53,661 bases of DNA, taken from NCBI GenBank assembly GCA_024421085.1, contig JAHQYN010000008.1, forward strand, positions 1 to 53,661. Reading direction: 5' to 3'. Positions 28,808 to 37,020 of this stretch are shown here, piece after piece. The position numbers and the translations under genes are program-made. This DNA comes from Acidimicrobiia bacterium (lineage in GTDB: Bacteria; Actinomycetota; Acidimicrobiia; Acidimicrobiales; Aldehydirespiratoraceae). The notes beneath the pieces were generated by a model. That model searched no databases. It was not told the DNA's origin and was given only the letters and a program-made list of their open reading frames with translations. Position 1 is the stretch's first letter. Every line of letters starts with the position of its first letter.

Positions 28808-28833
28808 TCCTCAACTGAGTTGCTTGAGTTGCG
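28808..28833 (-). repeat. 9-bp direct repeat before the CoA-transferase start
   Basis: On the minus strand caactcaag and caactcagt are consecutive, about 25 bases before TTG 28792 and just before AAGGAG. Its make-up resembles the caagtcaac unit at 33034. Confidence 0.45.
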
Positions 28834-28952
28834 GCCATCAGTCTGGCCCGTAGTCTCGCGTACCGTCCCAGCTGTGACCGCTTTCGCTCAACCGCAACAC
28901 CCTTGCTGATCTCCGGCGGGGATTGACCCGACCTCATCGTTGACCGCTTGTG

Positions 28953-30431
28953 TCAGTGCCGGTGTCCAGCCGCGCATCGACCGCCTCGCCCGGGGTGCGG
29001 ATGTTTGCAGAACCCGCTTTTTGTTCTGTTGCGCCTTCCGCATTCACCTGACAGCTCGAACCCTTGAGACGGGTCGGCTGCTCCGCCTTCGTTTGACAAC
29101 TCAAGCCTCTGATGCTGGCGGGCCGGTTTCGGGAATGAGTGTTGAAGGCGGCGCGCGACGTCCAGACCGGTGACTCGTCGAACCGCGATGGCCTCGATCA
29201 TCTCAGCGACGACTGGCGCGGCTCTGGCGCGGTCCGGCAACGTGTCGACGGCTTCTGCGAATGCCGTGTTGAGGCCGTCAGCGAGAGCGTCGATCCGTTC
29301 AGCTACGAGCAACGGAGAGACGTCAAGCTGGTCGGCTACATGCAGCCAAGCCGATTCTCTGTCGGTTTTGTTGAGCGTGTAGTCCTTGCCTATCTTCATC
29401 GCCACTTTCAGTTTCGGGAGATGAAGATGCTCGCCGTCCACGATCCTGTACGGGATGAACGAGCACAGGTCGTACAACGGAGCGAACCGGACATCATCGG
29501 CGTCGAGCAGCAGACCGTAGTTCTTGGCGTGAGCGTCGGTGTTCACTATCAACCAGTTGTAGACGAACGCGTCAAGGAACCGGCGAACATCGTTCTCCGG
29601 CTTCGATGAATGCTCGCGGATTAGCGAAACCACCCTTGATGGCGTCGGTCCACCGTCGTTCTGGTATTTCTGGTGCGGGGGAACAGCCAACGCTTGACAC
29701 GCATCTTCTTGATGGATCCGTGCCCAGTCGCCGTTCGGTAGTTGTTCCCTGTCGAATCGTGTGACGACCAGGATCCTTTCGTCATCGAAATAGACGCACG
29801 CAGTCCCGGCTGCGTGCAGGCCGAGTTTGCGTGCTGCATGTTGGCAGAGGTGTTCCACGATGTCGAGGTCCGGGAACCTCGCCGCTGCCGGTTTGAGAAT
29901 ATGGGTTGTGCAAGCGGAACCTGCGGCGAGCGACCACTGTCCGTTGTCGAACCGCAACGCTGTCTTGGTCTGTGCGCCGCCGAGACTGAACGCTGTCTGT
30001 GACCGGTCGCGGTTCCAGCCCGACGGGTCTGTGCGGAGGTTTGAGATTATTCGAGCCACGCCGGACTCAGTAAGCGGATGCAGGATGCCGGCTCTGCTCA
30101 TAAGGTCGCTGGTCGTCTCAGGTCTGCATATCTGCACGGCCCCCGCACATTCTCGACCGACTGGCGTTGCCAGCAGATCGACCGGTTTTGTGGACTCCGC
30201 CTTGTAGTCCGCGGCCCATCTATGCCGCACGTTGTCGTTGTCTGCGAGCAGACCGTCGAGCCACGCCTCAATATTCTTCGGTCCGGGTTCAAGAGGAATG
30301 CTCACCGACAGCGGTGTAGGACTGGACGAGTTCAAATGATCGTCGATGTAGGCGAACTCGACCCTCCCACGGTTTCCTTCGGTGACGACCCCTACGAGCC
30401 GTCCGTGCAGCAGAACATCAAGACGTTGCAT
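28953..30431 (-). CDS. hipA: HipA-type kinase toxin
   Basis: 492 residues. HipA N-terminal domain, then SLGGAQTKTALRF (ATP-binding loop, about 158-170), HILKPAAARFPDLDIVEHLC, VTRFDRE, and catalytic VNTDAHAKNYGLLLD near residue 300 with APLYDLCSF near 315. HipA phosphorylates glutamyl-tRNA synthetase in E. coli; targets vary in other families. The kinase core should end near residue 435 (AVRRVTGLDVARRL). The last ~55 residues are Arg/Gly/His-rich and unlike HipA, so the 3' end may have been altered. It overlaps hipB by 14 bases. Confidence 0.9.
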   Translation of the reverse strand: MQRLDVLLHGRLVGVVTEGNRGRVEFAYIDDHLNSSSPTPLSVSIPLEPGPKNIEAWLDGLLADNDNVRHRWAADYKAESTKPVDLLATPVGRECAGAVQICRPETTSDLMSRAGILHPLTESGVARIISNLRTDPSGWNRDRSQTAFSLGGAQTKTALRFDNGQWSLAAGSACTTHILKPAAARFPDLDIVEHLCQHAARKLGLHAAGTACVYFDDERILVVTRFDREQLPNGDWARIHQEDACQALAVPPHQKYQNDGGPTPSRVVSLIREHSSKPENDVRRFLDAFVYNWLIVNTDAHAKNYGLLLDADDVRFAPLYDLCSFIPYRIVDGEHLHLPKLKVAMKIGKDYTLNKTDRESAWLHVADQLDVSPLLVAERIDALADGLNTAFAEAVDTLPDRARAAPVVAEMIEAIAVRRVTGLDVARRLQHSFPKPARQHQRLELSNEGGAADPSQGFELSGECGRRNRTKSGFCKHPHPGRGGRCAAGHRH

Positions 30432-30741
30432 CGTCGGTAGTCCTTCTCAAGGCGTTGTCGAGCCGGCTGCCCGACTCCAGCGGACGGATTTCGAGTTCGT
30501 AGTCCAATGCACGCAGCAACTCGAACAGGGTCGTCGTTCTAGGGCTGCTCTTCGCTGATTCGATGTCTGAGATCTGCGGTCGTGAGACCCCTGACGCTGC
30601 TGACAACTCCTCTTGTGACCAGCCCAGCTCGCGGCGGGCTTGCCTGACCGCCCACCCGAGCCGACGCGATGTCGTGAGCGTCCGTTTCGGGCTCCGCTTC
30701 GCGGGAACCCCACCCGCATCCTGATCATTTGTAGTGTTCAC
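30418..30741 (-). CDS. hipB: HipB-type XRE antitoxin and repressor
   Basis: 107 residues from GTG 30741, the only usable start in frame. The HTH is LGWAVRQARRELGWSQEELS, ASGVSRPQISDIESAKSSPR. Its C-terminal tail (LELLRALDYELEIRP-like) is typical of HipB. It should bind HipA and repress the operon through three operator copies, one of which covers its own start codon. Confidence 0.9.
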   Translation of the reverse strand: MNTTNDQDAGGVPAKRSPKRTLTTSRRLGWAVRQARRELGWSQEELSAASGVSRPQISDIESAKSSPRTTTLFELLRALDYELEIRPLESGSRLDNALRRTTDDATS

Positions 30742-30824
30742 GCTACAAACCTACCAGATCCATGATTTGTCGTCAACACGCTACAAACCAACCAGGACTC
30801 ATGGTTGTCGTCAACACGCTACAC
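30729..30824. promoter_or_regulatory. Three hipB operators spaced exactly 38 bp
   Basis: TTGTAG-N8-CTACAA at 30729-30748 is a perfect inverted repeat. TTGTCG-N8-CTACAA at 30767-30786 and TTGTCG-N8-CTACAC at 30805-30824 are near copies. The N8 core is tcaacacg in copies two and three. Arm, 8-base spacer and arm repeat the geometry of E. coli HipB sites (TATCC-N8-GGATA) with different arms. The first copy spans the GTG start of hipB. Confidence 0.8.
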
Positions 30825-30846
30825 ACACTGGTTGGTTTCAGGTTGT

Positions 30847-30961
30847 TGGCGCGCAGTGTCGTCCACCGATCACAGCGTCTAAACAAGACTCTCCCGTAGC
30901 GCACGCTCCAAGACAGGTAGTCGTGACCCGCATCCAGCTTCCGCAGCACTTCGTCCTGCGT
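30847..30961 (-). pseudogene. Fragment of a second nucleotidyltransferase gene
   Basis: This stretch matches 31412-31526 inside the MNT gene with about 17 mismatches in 110 bases by eye. It still has an open frame reading QDEVLRKLDAGHDYLSWSVR, YGRVLFRRCDRWTTLRA, against VLQKLAAGHDYLSWTVRYGV in the intact gene. No start or flanking domain is present. It is the relic of a paralogous or earlier copy. Confidence 0.75.
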
Positions 30962-31112
30962 GTTCCCGGCAACCCAGGAGTTCGGACGAAGCAGCTAGAA
31001 GTCGAGCTTTCAACGGCTTAGATCTGGATCAACCTTGGCGTGACGGCGGTTTCTCCTAAGAAACGAGTTGCACCGTCGAAGTTTTCCGCGATTCGGTCTA
31101 TACGGATTCGGC

Positions 31113-31805
31113 TCAGATCACGGAATCCCGCGTAGTCCGCTCAGTTCTGCGTTCCAACGCGTCGATGAGACGTTCCGCCAACTCTCGTTCACCGATTCCG
31201 TGCAACTGATCGGGAAGCTCAGGTCGTGACTTCGCGAACACGTCTGCTTTGCTCAGCGCTGCCCGACTCAGGAACGTCAGCATTGATAGCTGCAAGTCCG
31301 CTGCAGCGTCGGCGTCTCCGATCTCGAACAGCTTTCTGTACAGGCCCTCGGCCCTTTGGGCGCGTTTGAGGGCATCAGTCACCGACGGCAGCGACAACCG
31401 GTCCTGCCAGTCGGCGCGCAGCGTCGTCCACCAGTCGCGGCGTTCAAACAACACCACCCCGTAACGCACGGTCCAAGACAGGTAGTCGTGACCCGCAGCC
31501 AGCTTCTGCAACACCTCGTCCTGCTCGTACAGCCTCAGGTCTATGGAGATCGGCGGTCGAGCCAGAATGGGCCGACACTCGCCGTACACCAGAACCAGAT
31601 CAAGGTCATCGCTGTGTTCCACGTCGCGAACCGACGAGCCGGTCGCCACGATCGCCTTGACGGCCTCATTATCGCTTGCTCCCCCCACGGCCCCGTGCGT
31701 CCATACGCGAGAGGCTTCGTCCGGCCACCGCTTCACCACATCCGACAGGTCACCCCTTGTGAAGGCTGTGCTCGACACTCGTTCCGAGGTCAGTTGTTGA
31801 CTCAT
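31113..31805 (-). CDS. MNT-type nucleotidyltransferase antitoxin
   Basis: 230 residues. AIVATGSSVRDVEHSDDLDL VLVYGE (about 52-76) holds the GS-x(9)-D-x-D motif of the DNA polymerase beta fold used by MntA proteins, here with R instead of a second G/S. The rest is helical (LQLSMLTFLSRAALSKADVF). MntA proteins AMPylate their HEPN toxin partner to silence it. The start ATG overlaps the HEPN stop by 4 bases. It lacks a close AMPylation-target signature in its partner, so the silencing mechanism is inferred from the family. Confidence 0.75.
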   Translation of the reverse strand: MSQQLTSERVSSTAFTRGDLSDVVKRWPDEASRVWTHGAVGGASDNEAVKAIVATGSSVRDVEHSDDLDLVLVYGECRPILARPPISIDLRLYEQDEVLQKLAAGHDYLSWTVRYGVVLFERRDWWTTLRADWQDRLSLPSVTDALKRAQRAEGLYRKLFEIGDADAAADLQLSMLTFLSRAALSKADVFAKSRPELPDQLHGIGERELAERLIDALERRTERTTRDSVI

Positions 31806-32176
31806 TGCAGGAGGCTCCCGATCTGCTCGACGTATGCCTCAATCTCCGACGCGACCTCCTGCGGATCGAGATTGTCGGGTGGTTCGACATCGCCGTAAGC
31901 TTCGGACTTCCGCATTGTGTTCAGGTCAACGAGCAATTTCTCAATATCGGGCAAGTGGTGCGTAGTCGTGAGGTACCGGGCCTCCTCCGCCTTGGCACGG
32001 TGGCTGCCAGGACGTGTCCGCTTCAACTGAAGAGCGGCCGCGACAACGCAAGCCTCAAGGCAGTAGAACCCGAACGTCGACAGTTCAAGCCAGTCGGTCG
32101 GGTCGTCCCACGACACAGCAACGCGCTCAAGATGTTTCAGAGCCAAGTTGAAGGAGTCCTGTGCTGTCTGTGCCAT
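31802..32176 (-). CDS. HEPN-domain toxin-like protein
   Basis: 124 residues from ATG 32176 with AGGAGG at 6-base spacing; an upstream ATG at 32209 is weaker. The helical pattern AQDSFNLALKHLERVAVSW, FGFYCLEACVVAAALQL, HLPDIEKLLVDLNTMRKSEA-Y is HEPN-like. The canonical RNase R-x(4-6)-H is not seen; R-K-S-E-A-Y occupies a similar place. It may be a non-RNase HEPN or use a variant site. Coupled to the MNT gene as a HEPN/MNT toxin-antitoxin pair. Confidence 0.7.
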   Translation of the reverse strand: MAQTAQDSFNLALKHLERVAVSWDDPTDWLELSTFGFYCLEACVVAAALQLKRTRPGSHRAKAEEARYLTTTHHLPDIEKLLVDLNTMRKSEAYGDVEPPDNLDPQEVASEIEAYVEQIGSLLQ

Positions 32177-32371
32177 CTGAGACCTCCTCCACCGAATCAA
32201 AGGGGCCAAGTGATGTTACTCCAAGCATCTTGCATGCAGGTCATGTTTGACCGTTGAGGCGAGGGGCACCGGCCGCGGCGGGGCAGGGAGTGCTGGGTGT
32301 GGAACTGCGTTGTAGCCCAAGCGGCTGATGTCGATGGTGGGACTCTGGTCCGGGCGTGCGAAGCTTGGAGG

Positions 32372-32971
32372 ATGTGTGAGTTGCGGGTACTGGTGGTCTG
32401 CACCGGAAACATCTGTCGCTCGCCGATGGGGGAGGCGATTCTGCGGGCCCGGCTCGGTGCCGCGGGTGTGGGTGCTTCGGTGGCTTCAGCCGGGACCCTG
32501 GGGTGGTCGCAGCACCCCGCGACCCCGCACGCCGTCGCGGTCATGGCCGAGATGGGCTTCGACATCGGTGACCATGTCAGTCGCCGCCTGAACAGCGACG
32601 ACCTTGACGTGGATCTGGTGGTGGCCATGACCAGAATCCACGCGGGCGCGGTAGTCGGGCGCGACAGCGAACTGAAGACCCGAGTGTTCCTCCCCTCCGA
32701 GTTCGCCCGTCTGGCGGCAAGCTCGGGATCGTCCGGATTGACCACACCGACCAACTCGACTGGGAACGCGATGAGCGAACGAATTGCGGCTGTCGGGGCG
32801 ATGCGCGAAGGCGAACTCGTCGGGCGTCCCGCTGAGGAGATCGACGACCCTTTCGGCGAACCGTTGGCTGCCTACCGAGCCACCGCCGCCCGGCTTGACC
32901 GTCATCTCACCGGACTGGTGAACGCCCTCGTCGGTGGAGCCGTCGACCAACAATCCAAAGTCCACGACTGA
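32372..32971 (+). CDS. Low-molecular-weight protein tyrosine phosphatase-like protein
   Basis: 199 residues from ATG 32372. The P-loop VCTGNICRSP (C-x5-R-S) comes right after the first strand. EIDDPFGEPLAAYRATAARL near the end supplies the general-acid Asp of the family (D-P motif). A TTG at 32381, 9 bases after GGAGG, is an alternative start that suits the ribosome site better. It has a ~45-residue insertion or loop (SEFARLAASSGSSGLTTPTN) relative to short members. Such enzymes act on phosphotyrosine or arsenate; substrate unknown here. Confidence 0.85.
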   Translation: MCELRVLVVCTGNICRSPMGEAILRARLGAAGVGASVASAGTLGWSQHPATPHAVAVMAEMGFDIGDHVSRRLNSDDLDVDLVVAMTRIHAGAVVGRDSELKTRVFLPSEFARLAASSGSSGLTTPTNSTGNAMSERIAAVGAMREGELVGRPAEEIDDPFGEPLAAYRATAARLDRHLTGLVNALVGGAVDQQSKVHD

Positions 32972-33033
32972 CCCGACGACCGATTCGGGCCGACCCGACG
33001 GGTGCCTCTAGAGTGGAAGCGACCTCAGCCGAG

Positions 33034-33074
33034 CGAGTCAGCCGAGTCAACCAAGTCAGCCAAGTCAACGAAGT
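33034..33074 (+). repeat. 9-bp tandem repeat before the amidohydrolase start
   Basis: Four and a half units: cgagtcagc, cgagtcaac, caagtcagc, caagtcaac, gaagt. It ends 19 bases before ATG 33094 and just before the ribosome site AAAGGA. Confidence 0.75.
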
Positions 33075-33093
33075 ACAAATCCAAAGGACCACC

Positions 33094-34830
33094 ATGTTTG
33101 ATCTTCTAATTCGCAACGGGACCGTCGTAGACGGCACCGGCTCAGACCGCTACACAGCCGACGTGGCCATCGCCGATGGTGTCATCGTCGCGGTCGGCCC
33201 CGACCTCGAGGGCGACGCCAGCGAGACGATCGACGCCAGCGGACTGCTCGTGACACCCGGTTTCGTCGACGTACACACCCACTATGACGGTCAGGTCACC
33301 TGGGATGAAACGCTGGAGCCCACGTCGCTGCACGGCGTCACGACCCTGGTCATGGGCAACTGCGGCGTCGGGTTCGCTCCGGTCAGGCCGGGCACCGAGG
33401 AATGGCTGATCCAGTTGATGGAGGGAGTTGAAGACATCCCCGGCGCGGCTCTGAGCGAGGGGATCGAATGGGACTGGGAGACGTTCCCGGAGTATCTCGA
33501 TGCGCTCGACAAGCGGCGCTGGTCCGTCGATGTCGGCACCCAGATTCCCCACGGGTCGGTGCGCGCCTACGTGATGGGGGAGCGGGGTGCCCGCAACGAG
33601 GACGCCTCAACAGACGAGATCGAAGCCATGGCCGAGATCGTGCAGCAGGCAGTGGAGGCAGGCGCTCTGGGCGTCTCCACCTCGCGCACCATCGGGCACC
33701 GGGCGATGGACGGCGAACCCGTGCCGGGCACGTTCGCCGCCGAAGACGAACTGTTCGCGCTGGGCCGGGCCCTGCGAGACGGCGGAGGCGGAGTCTTCGA
33801 ACTGGCACCGGCTGGCGCCGCGGGCCTCGACCTGGTTGCGCCCATGAAAGAGGTCGACTGGATGCGCAGGCTCTCCGCGGAGACCGGTCAACCGGTCACC
33901 TTCGCGATGCTGCAGGTACCGGGCGCGCCCGACCTCTGGAAAGAGCAGATGGCGGTGTCGCTGGCGGCCACCGAGGAGGGCGCCAGACTCTACCCGCAGG
34001 TTGCGGGTCGCCCGTTCGGGGTGCTGGTCGGATTCCAGACAGGGCATCCCTTCATGTTGCGCCCCACCTACATGGGACTAGCCGACCTGCCGATCGAGGA
34101 GCGAATCGTGGAGCTCCGCCGCCCTGAGGTCCGGGCAGCGATCCTCGCTGAGGAGAACGCCGAGCGCCAGGGATCGGTCCACGAGGGTGTCGCCATGCTC
34201 GTGGCCGGGATGCTCCACAATCTCTACGTGCTGAGCGACCCGCCGAACTATGAGCCGACCCGTGAGCGCTCGATCGGCGCGATCGCGGAGGCCTCAGGCG
34301 TCTCTGCGGAGGAAGTCGCATACAACGCGTTCCTCGCCGAGGACGGCAGGGCGCTGCTGATGGCGCCGCTCTACAACTATGTGGACTCCAACCACGACGT
34401 TATCCGCGAACAGTTGACCCACCCGCAGGCTGTGGTGGGGCTCGGTGACGGAGGAGCCCACTGCGGCCTGATCTGCGATGCCTCGCTGCCGACCACCATG
34501 ATCTCGCACTGGACCCGGGATCGTGACCGCGGCGAGAAACTGCCGTTGGAGTGGGTGGTGCGCAAGCAGACCAAAGACACCGCCGAGCTCTTCGGCATGG
34601 AGGACCGCGGCACGCTCGCCGTCGGCCGGCGGGGCGACGTCAACATCATCGATCACGACACGATCAATCTGCGGACACCCGAGTTGGTGCATGACCTTCC
34701 CGCCGGCGGCAGGCGCTTGATCCAGCGGGCCGACGGTTACGTGGCGACGATCGTCGCCGGCGAGGTGACCCGCCGGCACGGCGAGGACACCGGAGCACGC
34801 CCCGGCCGTCTGGTCCGCGGCCGCCGCTGA
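33094..34830 (+). CDS. N-acyl-D-amino-acid deacylase-like amidohydrolase
   Basis: 578 residues from ATG 33094 (AAAGGA upstream); an earlier in-frame start would include the 9-bp repeat. FDLLIRNGTVVDGTGSDRYT, then metal-site HTHYDGQ near residue 68, MGNCGVGFAPVRPG, GALGVSTSRTIGH, and GDGGAHCGLICDAS near 452. This is the amidohydrolase_3 family that includes D-aminoacylases and dihydropyrimidinase-like enzymes. It probably hydrolyses an amide; the substrate is not readable. It precedes the DUF35-thiolase operon with 75 bases between. Confidence 0.88.
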   Translation: MFDLLIRNGTVVDGTGSDRYTADVAIADGVIVAVGPDLEGDASETIDASGLLVTPGFVDVHTHYDGQVTWDETLEPTSLHGVTTLVMGNCGVGFAPVRPGTEEWLIQLMEGVEDIPGAALSEGIEWDWETFPEYLDALDKRRWSVDVGTQIPHGSVRAYVMGERGARNEDASTDEIEAMAEIVQQAVEAGALGVSTSRTIGHRAMDGEPVPGTFAAEDELFALGRALRDGGGGVFELAPAGAAGLDLVAPMKEVDWMRRLSAETGQPVTFAMLQVPGAPDLWKEQMAVSLAATEEGARLYPQVAGRPFGVLVGFQTGHPFMLRPTYMGLADLPIEERIVELRRPEVRAAILAEENAERQGSVHEGVAMLVAGMLHNLYVLSDPPNYEPTRERSIGAIAEASGVSAEEVAYNAFLAEDGRALLMAPLYNYVDSNHDVIREQLTHPQAVVGLGDGGAHCGLICDASLPTTMISHWTRDRDRGEKLPLEWVVRKQTKDTAELFGMEDRGTLAVGRRGDVNIIDHDTINLRTPELVHDLPAGGRRLIQRADGYVATIVAGEVTRRHGEDTGARPGRLVRGRR

Positions 34831-34905
34831 GCACCGACGGCAGAGAGGCAAAGAACGGGTTCCGGTTTTGGGGCGCTGGCGTGAGTTGTGGTGGACTGCG
34901 GGGGT

Positions 34906-35898
34906 ATGGCTGAACTCTTCGAAATCGACTTCAACCTCGAGTACCCCTACACGCGAACCACCGGACCGATAATCGGACCGTTCCTGACCGGTCTTCGGGA
35001 CGGACGGATGCTCGCCACGAGAGTCGGCGCCAGGGTCATCTGCCCGCCTGTCGAGTACGACCCCGACACCGGCGCCACCGTGGGTGCCGAGAACCTCGTC
35101 GAGGTTGGTCCCGCCGGAGAGGTCACCGGCTGGACATGGGTCGCGCAACCGACCTCCAAGCATCCTTTCGAGCACCCCTTCGCCTTCGCCCAGATCAAGC
35201 TCGACGGCGCGGACACGACCATGCTGCATGCCGTCGATGCCGGCTCCGAAGACTCGATGTCGACCGGGATGCGGGTGGTGGTGCGTTTCAGAGGCGATCG
35301 GCAGGGCACGATCAACGATGTCTATTTCGTTCCCGGCGACGAGGCACCCGCAGCACCGGAAGTCGATGACGACGCCGAGCCCGTGCGGATAACCGAGCAC
35401 CTGATAGGCGTGCGAATCCGAGAGCCGCTGCTGCCTCATCGGCGTCGCTTCGTGGAGGGACTGCGGCAGGGCAGGATCATCGGGCAGCGAAGCCCCGTCG
35501 ACGGCAAGGTCCATGTGCCGAGCCGCGGCTACGACGCCACCAACCGGGTGCCGATGACCCCAGACGATGACGTGGAGGTCGCCGACGTCGGCACGGTCAC
35601 GTCGTTCACCGAGATCGTGCCGGTCCAGTATCACGGACAGACTGAGACGGAGCCCTACATCCGCTGCTCGGTGCTCCTCGACGGCGCAGACTCCACAGTC
35701 GGCGGGATCGATATCCGCGACATCAAGGTTGAGGACTTCCGTGTCGGCATGCGCCTTCAGATGGTGTGGCGCGAAGACGACCGCATCGGCGAGTTCGACA
35801 ACCGCGGCTACGGCCTCAACGAAGAGGTCTACGAGCGCTGGGAACCGACCGGAGAGCCCGACGTCGATCCCGAACTGTTGAAGGAGCACAACTTCTGA
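34906..35898 (+). CDS. Tandem DUF35 OB-fold protein
   Basis: 330 residues from ATG 34906. Two similar halves each begin with an R-x-x-x-F-x-x-G-L-R-x-G-R helix (IIGPFLTGLRDGRMLATRVG, and LLPHRRRFVEGLRQGRIIGQ) and continue into an OB-fold (EVTGWTWVAQPTSK, GTVTSFTEIVPVQYHG). The usual four-Cys zinc ribbon between helix and OB-fold is missing in both. DUF35 proteins partner thiolase-fold enzymes in lipid and sterol side-chain breakdown. The stop overlaps the next thiolase start (TGATG), which supports a complex. Confidence 0.82.
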   Translation: MAELFEIDFNLEYPYTRTTGPIIGPFLTGLRDGRMLATRVGARVICPPVEYDPDTGATVGAENLVEVGPAGEVTGWTWVAQPTSKHPFEHPFAFAQIKLDGADTTMLHAVDAGSEDSMSTGMRVVVRFRGDRQGTINDVYFVPGDEAPAAPEVDDDAEPVRITEHLIGVRIREPLLPHRRRFVEGLRQGRIIGQRSPVDGKVHVPSRGYDATNRVPMTPDDDVEVADVGTVTSFTEIVPVQYHGQTETEPYIRCSVLLDGADSTVGGIDIRDIKVEDFRVGMRLQMVWREDDRIGEFDNRGYGLNEEVYERWEPTGEPDVDPELLKEHNF

Positions 35899-37019
35899 TG
35901 CCACAGTCTCAACGCCACAACACTCAACGCCAAAACACTCAACGCCACAACACTCAACGCCACAACAACGACATAGCGATCGTGGGCTTCGCGCAGACCC
36001 ACGCGCATGTGCGCTACGACGGCCCCGAAGTCGTGCTCATCATGGAGTGCGTCAATGCGCTGCTCGCTGACGCTGGAATTGAACGCCACGACGTCGACTT
36101 CACGATCGCCGGTAGCTGCGACTACCTCAGCGGAATGCCCTTCGCCTTCGTGTCGAACGTAGACGGGATGGGGGCGTGGCCACCGGTGTATGAATCCCAT
36201 GTGGAGATGGACGGTGCCTGGGCACTGTTTGAGGCATGGCTGCGCCTCCAGATGGGCGACATCGACATTGCCATGGTGGTCGGCTCAGGAAAGTCCTCCC
36301 CGTGCAACTCCCGCGAGGTCTTCCACCTGCAGGCCGATCCCTACGTCGTCGCCCCGTTGGGTATCGACCCCGATGCCATGGCCGGAATCGCGGCACGCTC
36401 ACTGATCGAGTCGCACAAAGCCACCGAGACCGAGATAGCCGAAGTCGTGGCCCGCAGCTACGCCTCAGCGGCAAGCAACCCCCATGCTCAGATCCGCACC
36501 ACAGCCACGGTCGAAGAGCTCCTAGCCGCCCCCTATGACATGGCACCGCTGCGCGCCCATGACGTGTCGCCCAAGGCGGACGGTGCTGCCGCGCTGCTGA
36601 TCGCCCGTCGGGACCGGGCCACAGAGATCACCGACAAACCGGTGTGGATCAGCGGACTCGACCATCGCATCGAGTCCCATCACGCAGGGCTGCGCGACCT
36701 CACCGACTCGGCGAGCACACGCCTGGCCGCGGCGGGATCAGGAGTCGGCGACGGGGCCGTTGATGTGGCCGAGTTGCACGTCACCCACGCCCACGAGGAG
36801 ATCATCCTTCGCAACGCTCTGAACCTCGCCGACTCCACCTCGGTGAACCCCTCAGGAGGACCCCTCGCAGGTGATCCGGTGATGGCCACGGGCCTGGTCC
36901 GGGTGATCGAGGTGGCTCGACGCATCGCCGCCGGCGAAGCCGGGCGGGGAGTGGCCCATGCCTCCTCGGGTGCGGCGTTGCAACAGAACCTGCTATGTGT
37001 CCTGGAAGGGGGAACCTGA
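35898..37019 (+). CDS. Thiolase-fold lipid-transfer/aldolase-like protein
   Basis: 373 residues from ATG 35898, overlapping the DUF35 stop by one base. The first ~25 residues are QRHNT repeats from a 15-bp tandem repeat and are not part of the fold. IAIVGFAQTHAHVRYDGPEV begins the thiolase fold. The nucleophile position (YESHVEMDGAWALFEAW) has no Cys, and the usual GHP motif is replaced by GGPLAGDPVMATG. This pattern fits Ltp2-like retro-aldolases or non-catalytic subunits rather than true thiolases. It is followed one base later by a second such gene. Confidence 0.82.
   Translation: MPQSQRHNTQRQNTQRHNTQRHNNDIAIVGFAQTHAHVRYDGPEVVLIMECVNALLADAGIERHDVDFTIAGSCDYLSGMPFAFVSNVDGMGAWPPVYESHVEMDGAWALFEAWLRLQMGDIDIAMVVGSGKSSPCNSREVFHLQADPYVVAPLGIDPDAMAGIAARSLIESHKATETEIAEVVARSYASAASNPHAQIRTTATVEELLAAPYDMAPLRAHDVSPKADGAAALLIARRDRATEITDKPVWISGLDHRIESHHAGLRDLTDSASTRLAAAGSGVGDGAVDVAELHVTHAHEEIILRNALNLADSTSVNPSGGPLAGDPVMATGLVRVIEVARRIAAGEAGRGVAHASSGAALQQNLLCVLEGGT
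35910..35969 (+). repeat. 15-bp in-frame tandem repeat at a thiolase N-terminus
   Basis: Four units of caacgccacaacact (one with a changed base, the last degenerate). They encode QRHNT repeats just after the start codon. Confidence 0.85.
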
Positions 37020-37020
37020 C

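Noticed and set aside
30734-31021. Small plus-strand gene upstream of hipB
   Set aside because: It overlaps the operators and is the antisense of the nucleotidyltransferase fragment.
34294-35904. Very long open frame on the minus strand opposite the amidohydrolase and DUF35 genes
   Set aside because: It has no recognisable domain and mirrors high-GC codon bias of two well-supported genes on the other strand.
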